DNA of 64,000 nucleotides from an uncultured Armatimonadota bacterium (GTDB lineage: Bacteria > Armatimonadota > Fimbriimonadia > Fimbriimonadales > Fimbriimonadaceae), in the NCBI GenBank assembly GCA_903833215.1, contig CAILEM010000048.1, positions 50,495 to 114,494 of the forward strand, read 5' to 3'. Shown here piece by piece: positions 17,265 to 26,336 of this stretch. Below the pieces are notes generated by a model. It ran no database searches. It was not told the DNA's origin and saw only the letters and a program-made list of their open reading frames with translations. Every line of letters starts with the position of its first letter. Positions within the stretch are counted from its first letter, which is position 1. The position numbers and the translations under genes are program-made.

Positions 17265-18761
17265 CTAGATCGTCGACCGCAGCTTAATCACTGATTCACG
17301 AAGGGTCTCACTTCCAATCCGAGTTTGCGTAATCGCGCCCGTCGTTTCTCTCGCGCCGACACTCAGTGCTTCCATCGATTGAAGAACCTGCCTCACTGCG
17401 TTGACCTGCTGAGGAACTGTGAGAAGCGTTTGCTGGGCGAGGTCGGATGCACTGTCACTCGCCGCCTTCAACTCATCGAACGCAGACGCGGTTGCTCTGG
17501 CTCTTTGCAGGACTTGCTCAACGGTTTTCGTGCTCTCTTCGGTAGCCATCACAGTCGCGTTAGTGGCTTTCAGAATGTCCTCAACCAACACATTGATTCT
17601 TTCTGCTGATTTCCGGCTTGCGTCAGCTAGCTTCCGAATTTCCGACGCAACGACTGCGAATCCTTTGCCATGCTCGCCCGCTCTTGCCGCTTCTACGGCA
17701 GCATTCAGTGCCAACATATTTGTTTGGCTCGCAAGGTCGCCGACTTGATTCGTGATGGTGCTGATTTGAGCGGTTTGCTCACTTAAGCCTAGAATCTGTC
17801 CTGCTACGGTGCTGCCGACCTTTTCTTTGAGGTCCAGCATTCCTGCCTGCATCTGCTGGACAGTTTTGATTCCTTCCTTGGCGATTGAGGATGAATGTTG
17901 AACCCTTTCTGCCGCAGTCTTAACGACTTCGGACGTTTGGATAAAAGATGCTTCCAACTCATCCATCGCACTCGTCGTTTGGTTAACAGCGGCAGCTTGG
18001 CTAAGTGCCGTTCGTTCGTGCTCCTCTATTGTTGTCGCCAACTGGACAGAAGTAGTGGCTAGAGCATTAACCGTAGCTGTCAGCGGTTGTGTAATCGATC
18101 GCCCGATCATGGGCCCCAAGAAGAGGGCGAATATCGCGATAGCTCCAACCAACACGCTTATCTGAAGATTGCCTCGAAGCTGAATAAGGGATTCCGCTTC
18201 TCGCTTGAGGAGGTTATTTTTGTGCTGAGCAAGGACATCCGCTTCAGCGATACCTTTGCGGTGCTCATCAAAGAGCCGTAGCAAGGAACCATTCAGGATG
18301 CCGAGGGCCTTCGCGTGATCTCCAGACAGAACGGCAGGGAACAGGGATCTTTCCGCGAGTTCAAAGAAACTCTCAGCGGGATCATGTGACTTGACGAGAT
18401 ATGCCTCATCCAAAGCTTTGTTAGGACTGTCGGCGAGCGAGGCCTTGGACTTCTCAAAACTCGACTCATAGGATTGTCGAAGACCCCGTAACTGGTTCAT
18501 CAAAGCCCGACGTTTCGTATCATCCTGCTCATTCAAAAGCAGATGAGCTACTAGAAAGGATTCACTCAAGTTAAGTGGAGAGGGCTCGATATCGGTGACG
18601 AGTTGCTTTGTCCTCTCTATTCGATCGTAGTATGGGCCGTCGATCTGGAGTTGTTGTCGAGTGTTATACGATAGGGCAGCGTAGGTGCCCAGGACGGCGA
18701 CAAAGGAGAGCACCATAAGTGCAAGCTTTGAACTAATCTTCCAGTTATTCGGGATCATCAT
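17265..18761 (-). CDS. Methyl-accepting chemoreceptor
   Basis: The 498-residue receptor has a membrane helix at residues 12-30, a periplasmic helical domain of about 170 residues resembling a four-helix-bundle sensor, and a second membrane helix near 201-220. A cytoplasmic coiled coil follows, with the conserved hairpin tip ([20 protein letters not shown] and then [17 protein letters not shown]). The periplasmic part carries no motif that names a ligand. It would cluster with the double CheW and CheA encoded on either side. Its ATG overlaps the stop of the CheW gene (ATGA). Confidence 0.92.
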   Translation of the reverse strand: MMIPNNWKISSKLALMVLSFVAVLGTYAALSYNTRQQLQIDGPYYDRIERTKQLVTDIEPSPLNLSESFLVAHLLLNEQDDTKRRALMNQLRGLRQSYESSFEKSKASLADSPNKALDEAYLVKSHDPAESFFELAERSLFPAVLSGDHAKALGILNGSLLRLFDEHRKGIAEADVLAQHKNNLLKREAESLIQLRGNLQISVLVGAIAIFALFLGPMIGRSITQPLTATVNALATTSVQLATTIEEHERTALSQAAAVNQTTSAMDELEASFIQTSEVVKTAAERVQHSSSIAKEGIKTVQQMQAGMLDLKEKVGSTVAGQILGLSEQTAQISTITNQVGDLASQTNMLALNAAVEAARAGEHGKGFAVVASEIRKLADASRKSAERINVLVEDILKATNATVMATEESTKTVEQVLQRARATASAFDELKAASDSASDLAQQTLLTVPQQVNAVRQVLQSMEALSVGARETTGAITQTRIGSETLRESVIKLRSTI

Positions 18762-19798
18762 GGCTTTTCATTAACGACAAGGCTCCCATTCGTCAAAAGG
18801 GCAGGTAGGTCGACACGGCTGACAACTTTGGACTTGTATTGAGTGAGGCCCAAGAGGTGGTCAACACCCGCTTCACTATTTGCTGTTGTTGCAGTGAATG
18901 CGTGTTGTTTTTCAAAGTGAATCACGTCGATAAGTTCGTCGACGAGAACCCCGGCTGCGAGTTCCACGCCATTAAGCACAACAAGCTTCCGAGCGGTCGC
19001 CTGCTCCGTCGGATTGATGCCTAGAACTGTGGAGACGTCTACCACTGTAATCAGATCACCACGCAGATTCATTTGACCCACGACGTGGGACGGGCAGCAG
19101 GGAACCGGTGCCACGACTCCAACTTCTGCAAACTCACGGATCGACTCGAGTTCGATCCCAAAAAGCTCAACGCCAATGCGCACAACTGCCATGCGTGAAT
19201 CTCCTTCCTCGGTTGCCATTTCCATCGGTTCGGAGAGTTTTCGACAACGCTCGGAAAACACAATTTGCTCTTCGAAGCTTGTTCCAAACTTTGGAGGCGA
19301 GAGCACTTCATTGGGGCGGAAGGCAGTTCCACCACGACCTTCCATGGGAACAGATGAATAGTGAAATAGGTGTGGCAAGTCAATAACCATCAGCAATTTG
19401 TCACCATGCTTGGCCAAACCTTGAATGAACTGGGTGTGTGCTACGGCTTGTTCAGCCTCGATCTTCCAGTCGAAATTCGAAATGGGAACAATGTCGCCTA
19501 TTTGTAATTCACAGACTTCGAGCGCTTCACTGACCAATATCCCGATCTCGTTGCCAAGATTCTCAAGAATGACCAGGCAGTCGGAGAGCTGGTAGGGTTG
19601 AGTCGGCTGTCCAAATTTGATGCTGAGATCGATCACGGGTAGGACGTGACCTCTTCGGTTAACCACACCCACATACTCCGGAGGTGCTTCTTCAATGTGG
19701 GTTAATTCGGGAAGCGGAAGGATCTCCGAAATCGCTGCAACGTCAATGGCGTAAAGTGATCCACGAAGCGAAAGGAGCAAATGTTGATTTGCATTCAC
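18758..19798 (-). CDS. Double CheW adaptor protein
   Basis: The 346-residue protein consists of two CheW domains in tandem. The first spans residues 5-150 ([40 protein letters not shown]). The second spans about 200-340 ([40 protein letters not shown]). Each has the hydrophobic pattern that couples a receptor tip to the CheA P5 domain. Wsp systems use two separate CheW proteins (WspB and WspD), so here one gene may do both jobs. It starts 2 bases after the cheR stop and ends overlapping the receptor gene. Confidence 0.9.
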   Translation of the reverse strand: MNANQHLLLSLRGSLYAIDVAAISEILPLPELTHIEEAPPEYVGVVNRRGHVLPVIDLSIKFGQPTQPYQLSDCLVILENLGNEIGILVSEALEVCELQIGDIVPISNFDWKIEAEQAVAHTQFIQGLAKHGDKLLMVIDLPHLFHYSSVPMEGRGGTAFRPNEVLSPPKFGTSFEEQIVFSERCRKLSEPMEMATEEGDSRMAVVRIGVELFGIELESIREFAEVGVVAPVPCCPSHVVGQMNLRGDLITVVDVSTVLGINPTEQATARKLVVLNGVELAAGVLVDELIDVIHFEKQHAFTATTANSEAGVDHLLGLTQYKSKVVSRVDLPALLTNGSLVVNEKP

Positions 19799-19799
19799 A

Positions 19800-21242
19800 C
19801 TAAGCCGCTTCCTCAGAAATCTCTGAGAGGTGCCTCATGAATTCTGCTGCTGTCGGGCTTCCGGGTGCCCCGACGACAGTTTCAGGTGCCAGGTCTTTCA
19901 ACAACTCCAGGGCCGAACGGTACATTCTGTCTGCGCGTTGCTTCTCGCCTTCGGAACGGTATATGTGTCCCAACTCCAGGTAAATCTGGGCTGAGGCAGG
20001 TGCTAGGTAAAGTGCGTTCTTAAGCCATACCTTCGCTTCCTCGAATTGGCCCAACTCAATCGCTATTGCCGCTAGCAGCTCGTAGGGTTCAGGCGCAAAA
20101 GGGGACGTTTTAATTGCCCGATGGCAACCTTCGACTGCTAGTTCGTAGTGACCCTTGTCGGCCAATGATCGGGAGTGGTTGACAATTTCAAGACTTTCAG
20201 ATCCGCTCGGCTCGGTCTCGTGTCGACTCAGGGGACCGCTAGCAGTATTTGATGAGTGACTATCATGAACTGCCTCCGTATGGTAGTTGCTGAGGAACTC
20301 TTTTTCTTCATCGCCCCCAACGATGAATTGTTTGTTTTCCTTTCGAGGAGTTTGAAAGGCTACTAAATCTAGTTGCGGGTCACCTTGGGATGCTGTGCTC
20401 ACCTTTTGATACACTTCCGACTCTGGGAAGGAGAGTGTTTTCAGCGGCGCCACTTTGTTTCCAAGAATTTCAACGTGACCGGTCATGAGGTAACCACTGA
20501 GTTTCAAGGTGTCTGCAAACTTCTGCAGAACCAATGAAACTGCGGTGGGATCAAAGTAAATGAATACGTTCCTGCACAGGATGAGGTCTATATTCTCGAT
20601 TCCTGTCGCTACGCTGGGAAAGTCATCAGCAACCAAATTCGACAGAACAAACTTCACATGAGATCGAACCGCGTCTGAAACTCCCCATCCTTGCTCTGAT
20701 TCGCGAAAGTAGCGATTTCGGATGCTGGGTTCGACCATACGAAACGACCAGGAACCGTAAATGCCTCGGCGAGCTTGAACGAGGGCGTGTTCGTCAATGT
20801 CGGTCCCCAGGACAAGTACGTCCCATTGGCGACCTCGATCATTGGTTAATGCAACCAGAAGTTCTTCAATGAGAGCGGCAAGGGAGTACGCTTCTTCACC
20901 CGTCGAACAGCCCGCACTCCAAATTCGTAATGTCTGAGTCTCGCTATTCCGCGAAATAATCTCAGGGAGTATGCGATCTCTCAATAGGGCGAATTGGCCC
21001 TTATCGCGAAAGAAGTAGCTTTCATTGTTGGTTAACTCGTGAAGAATCCTGTTCCACTCTGAGCGACTTTCGCTACTCGCAGATTGAAGCATTCGGTAGT
21101 AGTCGTCGAATGAGGCCAACCCAAGCGTTACGAGGCCCGGCTGCAGAACTGTCTGTAGCAGGGCTCGTTGGCGCGCCCGCAATCGTATCCCCGTGTGTGA
21201 GGTGACCAAGTGTTCAAAAAGGTCGAATTGCGTGTCGTCCAT
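19800..21242 (-). CDS. cheR: CheR-type receptor methyltransferase with C-terminal TPR
   Basis: From ATG 21242 the protein has about 480 residues; a TTG 42 bases upstream is an alternative start. Residues 1-75 form the all-helical CheR N-terminal domain. Residues 85-270 are the SAM-dependent methyltransferase core, with WSAGCSTGEEAYSLA as the SAM loop and DLILCRNVFIYFD. After a low-complexity linker, residues 370-465 contain two or three tetratricopeptide repeats (ALYLAPASAQIYLELGHIYR). CheR adds methyl groups to receptor glutamates, and the TPR tail is characteristic of WspC-like proteins. It is the first gene of the six-gene chemosensory operon. Confidence 0.9.
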   Translation of the reverse strand: MDDTQFDLFEHLVTSHTGIRLRARQRALLQTVLQPGLVTLGLASFDDYYRMLQSASSESRSEWNRILHELTNNESYFFRDKGQFALLRDRILPEIISRNSETQTLRIWSAGCSTGEEAYSLAALIEELLVALTNDRGRQWDVLVLGTDIDEHALVQARRGIYGSWSFRMVEPSIRNRYFRESEQGWGVSDAVRSHVKFVLSNLVADDFPSVATGIENIDLILCRNVFIYFDPTAVSLVLQKFADTLKLSGYLMTGHVEILGNKVAPLKTLSFPESEVYQKVSTASQGDPQLDLVAFQTPRKENKQFIVGGDEEKEFLSNYHTEAVHDSHSSNTASGPLSRHETEPSGSESLEIVNHSRSLADKGHYELAVEGCHRAIKTSPFAPEPYELLAAIAIELGQFEEAKVWLKNALYLAPASAQIYLELGHIYRSEGEKQRADRMYRSALELLKDLAPETVVGAPGSPTAAEFMRHLSEISEEAA

Positions 21243-21355
21243 GAGGCTTGGATTGGGACATCTAGATGACCAGGAATGTTCCAAGTAGCCCTGAAAGTAG
21301 ATTCCTGCTAAGTTAGCATCCTCAGCGGGTCCGAAGTTTGATGGTGTATTGCGCC

Positions 21356-21820
21356 CTAATGCTTGGGGGCTTTTTCAACTGTGATCATGTCGGAGCCGAT
21401 GGCCCTGACCCTTGAGGCAGCAACGAGAGTCTCATGTGCCCCAATCCCAAATACACCTTCCGTACGGACAGTGATATCTTCGACTCGACCTTTCGCGTTC
21501 ATCGTAAGCTCGTGCATCTTGCCGAGCATGTTTCCGTCTGCATCAACCACACTTAGCTTCCTCAAGTCGTGGGTGTTTCGGCTGTCAGGATCTTGAAGGC
21601 GTCCCGCATTCCAATCAACGACGGTGTACGACTCAATTGTTATAGCGTCTGGCCCGTTTGTTCCGATGAGGCCGATGGGCAGAAGGCCCTCTCCTCGTTC
21701 CCCATTGACCACCAGAGATGTTAGGTCGAGACCTTTGAAAACCATGTCTCGAACCTTTCCAATCTTTGCTCCATCAGACATGCTGACGACTGGCTTTCCT
21801 ACAAAATCATTTTCTTTCAT
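21356..21820 (-). CDS. PRC-barrel domain protein
   Basis: ATG 21820 is preferred because AAGGA lies 7 bases upstream and the PRC motif begins at once (FVGKPVVSMSDGAKIGKVRDM). The 154-residue protein appears to hold two PRC-barrel units, residues 1-75 and 80-154; the second starts RKLSVVDADGNMLGKMHEL. PRC barrels are small beta barrels found in photosynthetic reaction centres, RimM and many stress proteins. Isolated ones in soil bacteria have no agreed role. The neighbour upstream on the same strand is a small glycine-rich membrane protein, a pairing often seen among stress-response genes. Confidence 0.75.
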   Translation of the reverse strand: MKENDFVGKPVVSMSDGAKIGKVRDMVFKGLDLTSLVVNGERGEGLLPIGLIGTNGPDAITIESYTVVDWNAGRLQDPDSRNTHDLRKLSVVDADGNMLGKMHELTMNAKGRVEDITVRTEGVFGIGAHETLVAASRVRAIGSDMITVEKAPKH

Positions 21821-21910
21821 TGCGTAATCCTTGAATTCATGGGCGAATCGCAAGCGTTAAGCTCGTATTCGAATTAGGCGGAAACGGCGTTTGAGTCGTC
21901 AAGGCAGCGC

Positions 21911-22081
21911 TTACATACGTCGGCCGCCGTACCAACCGGAGCGAGAACCGTGGTAACCAACACCTCCGAGCAGCCATAGCACTGCGAGCACCAGCAAGAC
22001 GGTCCCAAGGACACCGTGCAACCCTAGTCCGGCCCCGCCGAGAAGTAAGAAGACGATGATGACAATGAGAAGAAGGTTCAT
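21911..22081 (-). CDS. Small glycine-rich membrane protein (56 residues)
   Basis: A frame from ATG 22081 to TAA 21911-21913 encodes MNLLLIVIIVFLLLGGAGLG, then a second hydrophobic run LLVLAVLWLLGG, and a tail YHGSRSGWYGGRRM. Two hydrophobic segments joined by a glycine turn and a Gly/Arg/Tyr tail recall DUF3309-like small stress-induced membrane proteins. The gene lies 90 bases upstream of the PRC-barrel gene on the same strand. Its function is unknown, and its short length keeps the call moderate. Confidence 0.6.
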   Translation of the reverse strand: MNLLLIVIIVFLLLGGAGLGLHGVLGTVLLVLAVLWLLGGVGYHGSRSGWYGGRRM

Positions 22082-22497
22082 GATTAACACTAGTCTTCTC
22101 TATGGGGCGGCAATGACACGAGTCCGCTTTTCAACGTCCGCCAATAGGTGTCAACGAATACTCATACGAGACGTATGTGGGTGGTACACAAGAAAAAAAG
22201 CGGGTGACACGGTGTCATCCTTCTTCCAAAGGGCTCGCAATTGAGTTGACCTCGGCTCTGCTTATGCAAAGTTAAGAAGGCGACCGATTCGTGTCCCCCG
22301 CAAATAAACCACCCTAATTGGGTTCGCGCTGACCGGAATTGGATTCCTGGGCTTCTATTTGTACCTGCTTACATGGGTGGTCTCATCCTTAATAGAAAAC
22401 TTAATCAGTAGATTAATAGTTTATTAGGTGATCGAAGGAAATGACTGTCGAGATGTAAGGCCTTCAACCTTTACTTGGCGTTGCTGGGCCCCACACG
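22082..22497. other. Intergenic region with an A+T-rich inverted repeat
   Basis: No convincing gene is seen. Around 22401-22416 there is a TTAATC/GATTAA inverted repeat with a 4-base spacer in an A+T-rich patch, a possible regulator site. The minus-strand promoter of the small membrane protein should lie just above 22081. Confidence 0.4.
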
Positions 22498-22535
22498 TCA
22501 ACATCCTGGCTCAGTGAACCGAACCAGGATGTTGA
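22498..22535 (-). terminator. Strong hairpin terminator after the prepilin/lipoprotein cassette
   Basis: TCAACATCCTGG (22498-22509) and CCAGGATGTTGA (22524-22535) form a perfect 12-bp stem with a 14-base loop, flanked by GGGCCC arms. It lies 25 bases beyond the stop of the minus-strand lipoprotein gene. There is no clear U-run. Confidence 0.6.
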
Positions 22536-22560
22536 TGCGCTTCTCTTGGGCCCCCGGAAA

Positions 22561-22896
22561 CTAAGGGCTTGTGGGAGGCTGCTGATTTTGACTCGGAGGA
22601 GGTCCACCAGGCTTCCAACCAGGAGGTGGCCCAGGTGCTATTGGTTCGGGCTTATGAGCTGAATATTGAAGCACCATCTTAGCGGAAGCTTCACTTCCAA
22701 CATTTTTGATCATGGTTTGCTTCTGATCGGCAGAAAGCTTATTCCAATCGCCACCGCTAGCTTTGGCCCACGAATTGACGTCATTTCCCATCTTTTCTTG
22801 ACTTGCACTGAGGCCACTCTCATTGCCTTGCGAGCAACCGATCGTGCCTAGCAACCCGATGACAGTGACGATTGTGAAGAGTGAATAGATTTTCAT
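22561..22896 (-). CDS. Small proline-rich lipoprotein (cassette copy 1)
   Basis: The 111-residue protein has a lipoprotein signal peptide with lipobox LLGTIGC (lipidated Cys21). A helical part follows (residues 30-80, with NDVNSWAKASGGDWNKLSADQKQ), then a proline-rich tail (GPPPGWKPGGPPPSQNQQPP). It starts 4 bases after the prepilin gene stop, so the two are co-transcribed. A similar prepilin plus small-lipoprotein pair is at 27336-28513. No catalytic motif is visible; a role in attaching or helping assemble the pilin-like product is only a guess. Confidence 0.7.
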   Translation of the reverse strand: MKIYSLFTIVTVIGLLGTIGCSQGNESGLSASQEKMGNDVNSWAKASGGDWNKLSADQKQTMIKNVGSEASAKMVLQYSAHKPEPIAPGPPPGWKPGGPPPSQNQQPPTSP

Positions 22897-22900
22897 TTGA

Positions 22901-23701
22901 CTACGGAGCGTTTACGATCCATCGCTTGGCCTGATAAATATCACCGGTCGGAATGAGCTTGGCATGTCCATCCGTGAAGATCGAAACGGGTCCAGGTCCA
23001 TATTTATGCCATGCTGAATAAGCGACAGGGTCGCTCGTCTTCGTGGCGTTGGCAAACAAGAAGACCTCCCAGTCGAATGACAAAACGCTGCGGTAGTTCC
23101 ACCAATCGTAGCAATAGTCGCCTTCGGTTGTCAGGGACCAAGGACAACCCCACCAGTCGCCAACGATCTGCTTACGCCCATCGACCAGCATGATGGTGTC
23201 TGCTGGGTGGGTAACAGAAGTGGTTGAGATGTCCTTGTAATCTCCGCCAGCGTATCCGAAGTAGGTGAATACGCCTGTTCCACCGCATACACCAAATGGG
23301 CAGTTCCCATACCTGTCTGCCATGGCATTCATCATGAATGCCATCTTGTGTGGGGTCCGGTTTACCGTTGGATTCGCAATCATCGGTTTAGGGATGGAAT
23401 CGACCGCACTATCAAACACATCCCCGTTTTTAAGGTATGGACCGATAATTGTGTCGCTGCTCCAAGTTTCAAGGGGCCATGCACTCCAATTGAAGTCATA
23501 GTCTGCCTTCGGATAAATATCATCAAAGTCGTTGGAGTACATGATGATGCCCAAGCCGATCTGCTTGGTATTCGAGAGGACGGCCGTCTTTTTGGCGGCT
23601 AATTTTGCTTGGGCAAATACAGGGAATAAGATCGCTGCCAAGATGGCAATGATTGCAATGACGACGAGTAGTTCAATAAGAGTAAAGGCGCGTGATTTCA
23701 A
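22901..23701 (-). CDS. Prepilin-like secreted protein (DUF1559 type, cassette copy 1)
   Basis: The 266-residue protein starts [18 protein letters not shown], a type IV prepilin leader, followed by the Armatimonadota-style extension [20 protein letters not shown]. It continues with KQIGLGIIMYSNDFDDIYP, a globular domain with aromatic and glycine-rich loops, and ends in ISIFTDGHAKLIPTGDIYQ, the C-terminal H-x-G DUF1559-like motif. AGGAGG precedes the start. It sits 57 bases downstream of a LacI-family gene and just upstream of a lipoprotein gene. Such proteins are numerous in this phylum; binding of carbohydrate or a surface fibre is possible but unproven. Confidence 0.85.
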   Translation of the reverse strand: MKSRAFTLIELLVVIAIIAILAAILFPVFAQAKLAAKKTAVLSNTKQIGLGIIMYSNDFDDIYPKADYDFNWSAWPLETWSSDTIIGPYLKNGDVFDSAVDSIPKPMIANPTVNRTPHKMAFMMNAMADRYGNCPFGVCGGTGVFTYFGYAGGDYKDISTTSVTHPADTIMLVDGRKQIVGDWWGCPWSLTTEGDYCYDWWNYRSVLSFDWEVFLFANATKTSDPVAYSAWHKYGPGPVSIFTDGHAKLIPTGDIYQAKRWIVNAP

Positions 23702-23757
23702 TGGGACCTCCTCATTAAGGTCAAATAGATTTCTGAATCAAGGGTCTGGGGCTGGGT

Positions 23758-24795
23758 CTAGGGTGACCTTCCTCCCGTTGAAGATCGAATCACGAGGTTC
23801 GCCATAAGGGTTGCCTCTTGAATCGGTCGGGTGGGGTCCTCGATTCTTTGCTCGAGGAACTGACAAGCAATTTCGCACATCTCCGTTAGAGGTTGAGCGA
23901 TCGTTGTCAACGGGACTTCCAGGTATTCGGTATCCTCAATGCCGTCGCACCCTATAAGCGCGACATCATCAGGAACACGAATGCCTAAATCGCAGAGACC
24001 GCGATAGGCCGCGATTGCCATGTCGTCGTTGTGACAAAACAGTGCCTCCGGGGGACCATTTTTCTCAACATATGCTTTCACACATGCTCTAACAGCGGGA
24101 CGACTTTTTGGGACGTCGAGGTATGCGGACGGCAAGCCCGAATCCTGCAGTACGTTGTTGTACGCCACGTAGCGTGGTTCGGAGTGACGATGCGCGAGGT
24201 CGTCTGTGACATAAACAATTCGCCGACGCCCGAGACCGATAAGGTGTTTCATGGCCAGTTGAGCTGCAGCCTGGACATCAATGTAGACCCTGTCTACTCC
24301 AGGCAACAAGTGATATACGCCTGTTGCGACAACAGGAACAGGAGGGCGAGGTGTACCTTGGAATTGTGCCTGAATTGCCGGACCAGCTTCATGCGCGATG
24401 ATTCCATCCACATGCCATGCGTCAAAGACGTTATTGAATGGAGCATCCAATGTCTTTCGGCTGACAAGATTGACAAGCAACTGATACTGGCGAAGCTGCG
24501 CAGCGGCATGCATCTGTTGCGACACGTTTGCGTGGTAAGAGTTAGGAACTGCCTCTGACCAGAGCCATAGGGCAACGAGACCAGTTCGTCCAGTCGCTAA
24601 AGATCTGGCCGCATGATTTGGGCGGTAACCCATTTCTACTGCTACTTGACGAACTCGTGCCCGAGTGGACTCTGAAATGAGCGGGTCCTCAACCCGATTG
24701 AGAGCACGTGAAACCGTGGCGTGCGAAACATCGAGGCGTTTGGCGATGTCTTTGAGCGTGATCCTCTTTGCGTTGGGGTTCTCAATAGTATTCAT
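23758..24795 (-). CDS. LacI-family transcriptional regulator
   Basis: From ATG 24795 the 345-residue regulator has an N-terminal LacI helix-turn-helix (residues 10-60: RITLKDIAKRLDVSHATVSR, then RVRQVAVEMGYRPNHAARSL). A periplasmic-binding-protein-like effector domain follows (about 65-340, with LFCHNDDMAIAAYRGL and VALIGCDGIEDTEY). LacI proteins usually bind a sugar and repress nearby genes. The adjacent prepilin and lipoprotein genes downstream are the obvious targets, together with its own promoter, which carries a CGTGT/ACACG inverted repeat. Confidence 0.9.
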   Translation of the reverse strand: MNTIENPNAKRITLKDIAKRLDVSHATVSRALNRVEDPLISESTRARVRQVAVEMGYRPNHAARSLATGRTGLVALWLWSEAVPNSYHANVSQQMHAAAQLRQYQLLVNLVSRKTLDAPFNNVFDAWHVDGIIAHEAGPAIQAQFQGTPRPPVPVVATGVYHLLPGVDRVYIDVQAAAQLAMKHLIGLGRRRIVYVTDDLAHRHSEPRYVAYNNVLQDSGLPSAYLDVPKSRPAVRACVKAYVEKNGPPEALFCHNDDMAIAAYRGLCDLGIRVPDDVALIGCDGIEDTEYLEVPLTTIAQPLTEMCEIACQFLEQRIEDPTRPIQEATLMANLVIRSSTGGRSP

Positions 24796-24810
24796 GAGCA
24801 ACAGTGCACA

Positions 24811-24826
24811 CGTGTACGGTAACACG
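24811..24826. promoter_or_regulatory. Candidate LacI-family operator upstream of the regulator gene
   Basis: CGTGTACGGTAACACG has 5-bp inverted arms (CGTGT/ACACG) and lies 16-31 bases before the LacI gene start. The GTGTA/ACAC half-site resembles the palindrome at 28548-28561. The operator assignment is inferred from position and symmetry. Confidence 0.4.
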
Positions 24827-24931
24827 CTTACTATACATGCCGGTCCTGAAAATCGCAAGTAGATTTGTTGGCAGGATGTCTTTTGGAGAAATCACGCGAA
24901 CCATGGGAGAGGATCGTGAAAAAACTTTAAC

Positions 24932-25237
24932 ATGGCTTTGAGTCGTCGTTTACTTTCGCTCAGAATGCCTCAAGGCTCTCATTCAGCTTATCCAGGAAAG
25001 CCGTTCGATCTCGCCATGACGGTGGGCAAGATCGAACGGGAAATTGAGGCAGACCGTTTTGATGAGGCCGCAATCGTACTACGCAAGGCTATTGATATCG
25101 ACTCATCCGTGCCAGGGCCCTATCTGTCGCTTATAGCGATTGAGACCATTTCTCCTGAAGACGATAAGTTGGTTGGTCAGCTCAATACAGACCTAAGATC
25201 CCCTTTCGTGCCGGACCAAATCTATGCTGGGAGTTAG
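24932..25237 (+). CDS. Small hypothetical protein with a TPR-like segment
   Basis: The 101-residue frame from ATG 24932 has a helical middle (KIEREIEADRFDEAAIVLRK, then AIDIDSSVPGPYLSLIAIE) that resembles one tetratricopeptide repeat. There is no signal peptide and no good ribosome site. Its last 45 bases overlap the convergent antitoxin-like gene, which is unusual. It may be a real small gene or a fragment of a longer TPR protein. Confidence 0.35.
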   Translation: MALSRRLLSLRMPQGSHSAYPGKPFDLAMTVGKIEREIEADRFDEAAIVLRKAIDIDSSVPGPYLSLIAIETISPEDDKLVGQLNTDLRSPFVPDQIYAGS

Positions 25238-25408
25238 GTTCCCATCCAATAGTTCTGCCTGAAAGCCACGTGCCAAATCGATGAGGGAAATTGACGTAGA
25301 GATAAGATGGCGGACCTCTGCTTCAACGCTGCGTTTATGGCAAGCTGCAAGCTTTTTGAGTCGAACCATGTCGTCATCTGATATGTTCCTGACGATAAGT
25401 GATGCCAT
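25193..25408 (-). CDS. FitA-like ribbon-helix-helix antitoxin (orphan)
   Basis: From ATG 25408 the 71-residue protein begins MASLIVRNISDDDMVRLKKL, continuing AACHKRSVEAEVRHLI. This is the ribbon-helix-helix plus R-S-x-E-A-E-x-R signature of FitA-type antitoxins. Such proteins repress their own operon and neutralise a PIN-domain ribonuclease through the C-terminal tail, and a tail is present here. No PIN toxin gene follows; the next gene downstream is convergent. A perfect inverted repeat directly before the start codon is a likely binding site. It may be a relic, or it may act on a toxin elsewhere. Confidence 0.65.
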   Translation of the reverse strand: MASLIVRNISDDDMVRLKKLAACHKRSVEAEVRHLISTSISLIDLARGFQAELLDGNLTPSIDLVRHERGS

Positions 25409-25425
25409 GCTATCGTAATGATAGC
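25409..25425. promoter_or_regulatory. Inverted-repeat operator at the antitoxin start
   Basis: GCTATC (25409-25414) and GATAGC (25420-25425) form a perfect inverted repeat with a 5-base spacer, touching the ATG of the FitA-like gene. This fits autorepression by a ribbon-helix-helix protein. Confidence 0.5.
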
Positions 25426-25502
25426 GTGGCATCAGCCGTTTGCAAAGGGTTACGGCACCGCAAACAATGGCATGGTGGACACTGCCTTGCTCGAACTGAT
25501 TG

Positions 25503-26108
25503 CTACGTGGTTTTCTTAGTCGAGGTAGCCGTATTGTCATTTACCATGTCTTTCGACTGAGCCAACCCTGGCTTAGATTGCATAGAGGCCTTAGTTTTGG
25601 GATTGCTGATATCAAGAGGACGCTTTACTGTCCGGGGTAAGTTTCTTGGGCGGGAAGGGACTCCCATCGTATGTGAGATCCTGCCCATCGTCATACCCGG
25701 ACGACGAACGCCGTAATCCTTTGGTTTGACCCCGTCTTGCTTGGGAGGTTGCTGTGCCACAGAAGTTGTTCCGAGCCCGAAGATTCCTAGCACAGTCGCG
25801 ACAACCGTCATGAACCTCACCTGCAGCCGGATGCTCTTCCCACAATCGCGTGTCATGATCGCTCCGTCGGGCCGTGTGTAGTACCGCACGCAAACTCGAC
25901 CTTCCGTGGACTCAATGAGGTCGGCCGCTTCCTGTCGGCTCATGTTGGAGATGTTGTAGACATTCTTCGCACAATGCGTGCAGTGGCGGACACGGTCATC
26001 GCCCTTCATGTCTCGCCAACTCGCTGGACAAGGTTTGGCTACCTTGACTTGACTCAGAATCTGTAGCGAACGCTTCTCGCTTGACTGGGAAACAGGCTGT
26101 GTTTTCAT
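25503..26108 (-). CDS. Cysteine-motif protein with one membrane helix (C-P-A-S-W family)
   Basis: The 201-residue protein starts at ATG 26108. Residues 20-95 match a pattern common in Acidobacteria, Bacteroidota and others: CPASWRDMKGDDRVRHCTHC, then AKNVYNISNMSRQEAADLI, then EGRVCVRYYTRPDGAIMTRDC. The clustered cysteines suggest a metal-binding or redox module. A membrane helix (FMTVVATVLGIFGLGTTSVA) follows, then a basic, proline-rich tail outside the membrane. The family has no settled function. Flanking genes are unrelated and it has its own upstream gap, so it is probably transcribed alone. Confidence 0.75.
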   Translation of the reverse strand: MKTQPVSQSSEKRSLQILSQVKVAKPCPASWRDMKGDDRVRHCTHCAKNVYNISNMSRQEAADLIESTEGRVCVRYYTRPDGAIMTRDCGKSIRLQVRFMTVVATVLGIFGLGTTSVAQQPPKQDGVKPKDYGVRRPGMTMGRISHTMGVPSRPRNLPRTVKRPLDISNPKTKASMQSKPGLAQSKDMVNDNTATSTKKTT

Positions 26109-26336
26109 GCTTTTTCTTGACCGATGCAACGTGATGCAAGAGTAGACACGGCCAAGAGAATCCTGTTGCACATCAATTCAGAAATAGCATTGGTGGTGTG
26201 AGTGGGATGAATTTTAGCTCGGGGTTACTTTAAGCGCCGACAGGGTCATAGACCGGACCGCGGCTCACTCTGCTCAATTGCCCGTTCAATAACTGCACTC
26301 CGTCATCACGCCGAAACGGCCATATACTGTCAGATA

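Noticed and set aside
12300..17800. Plus-strand open frames inside the chemosensory operon
   Set aside because: They oppose well-defined CheA, CheB, MCP and kinase genes and encode no recognisable domain.
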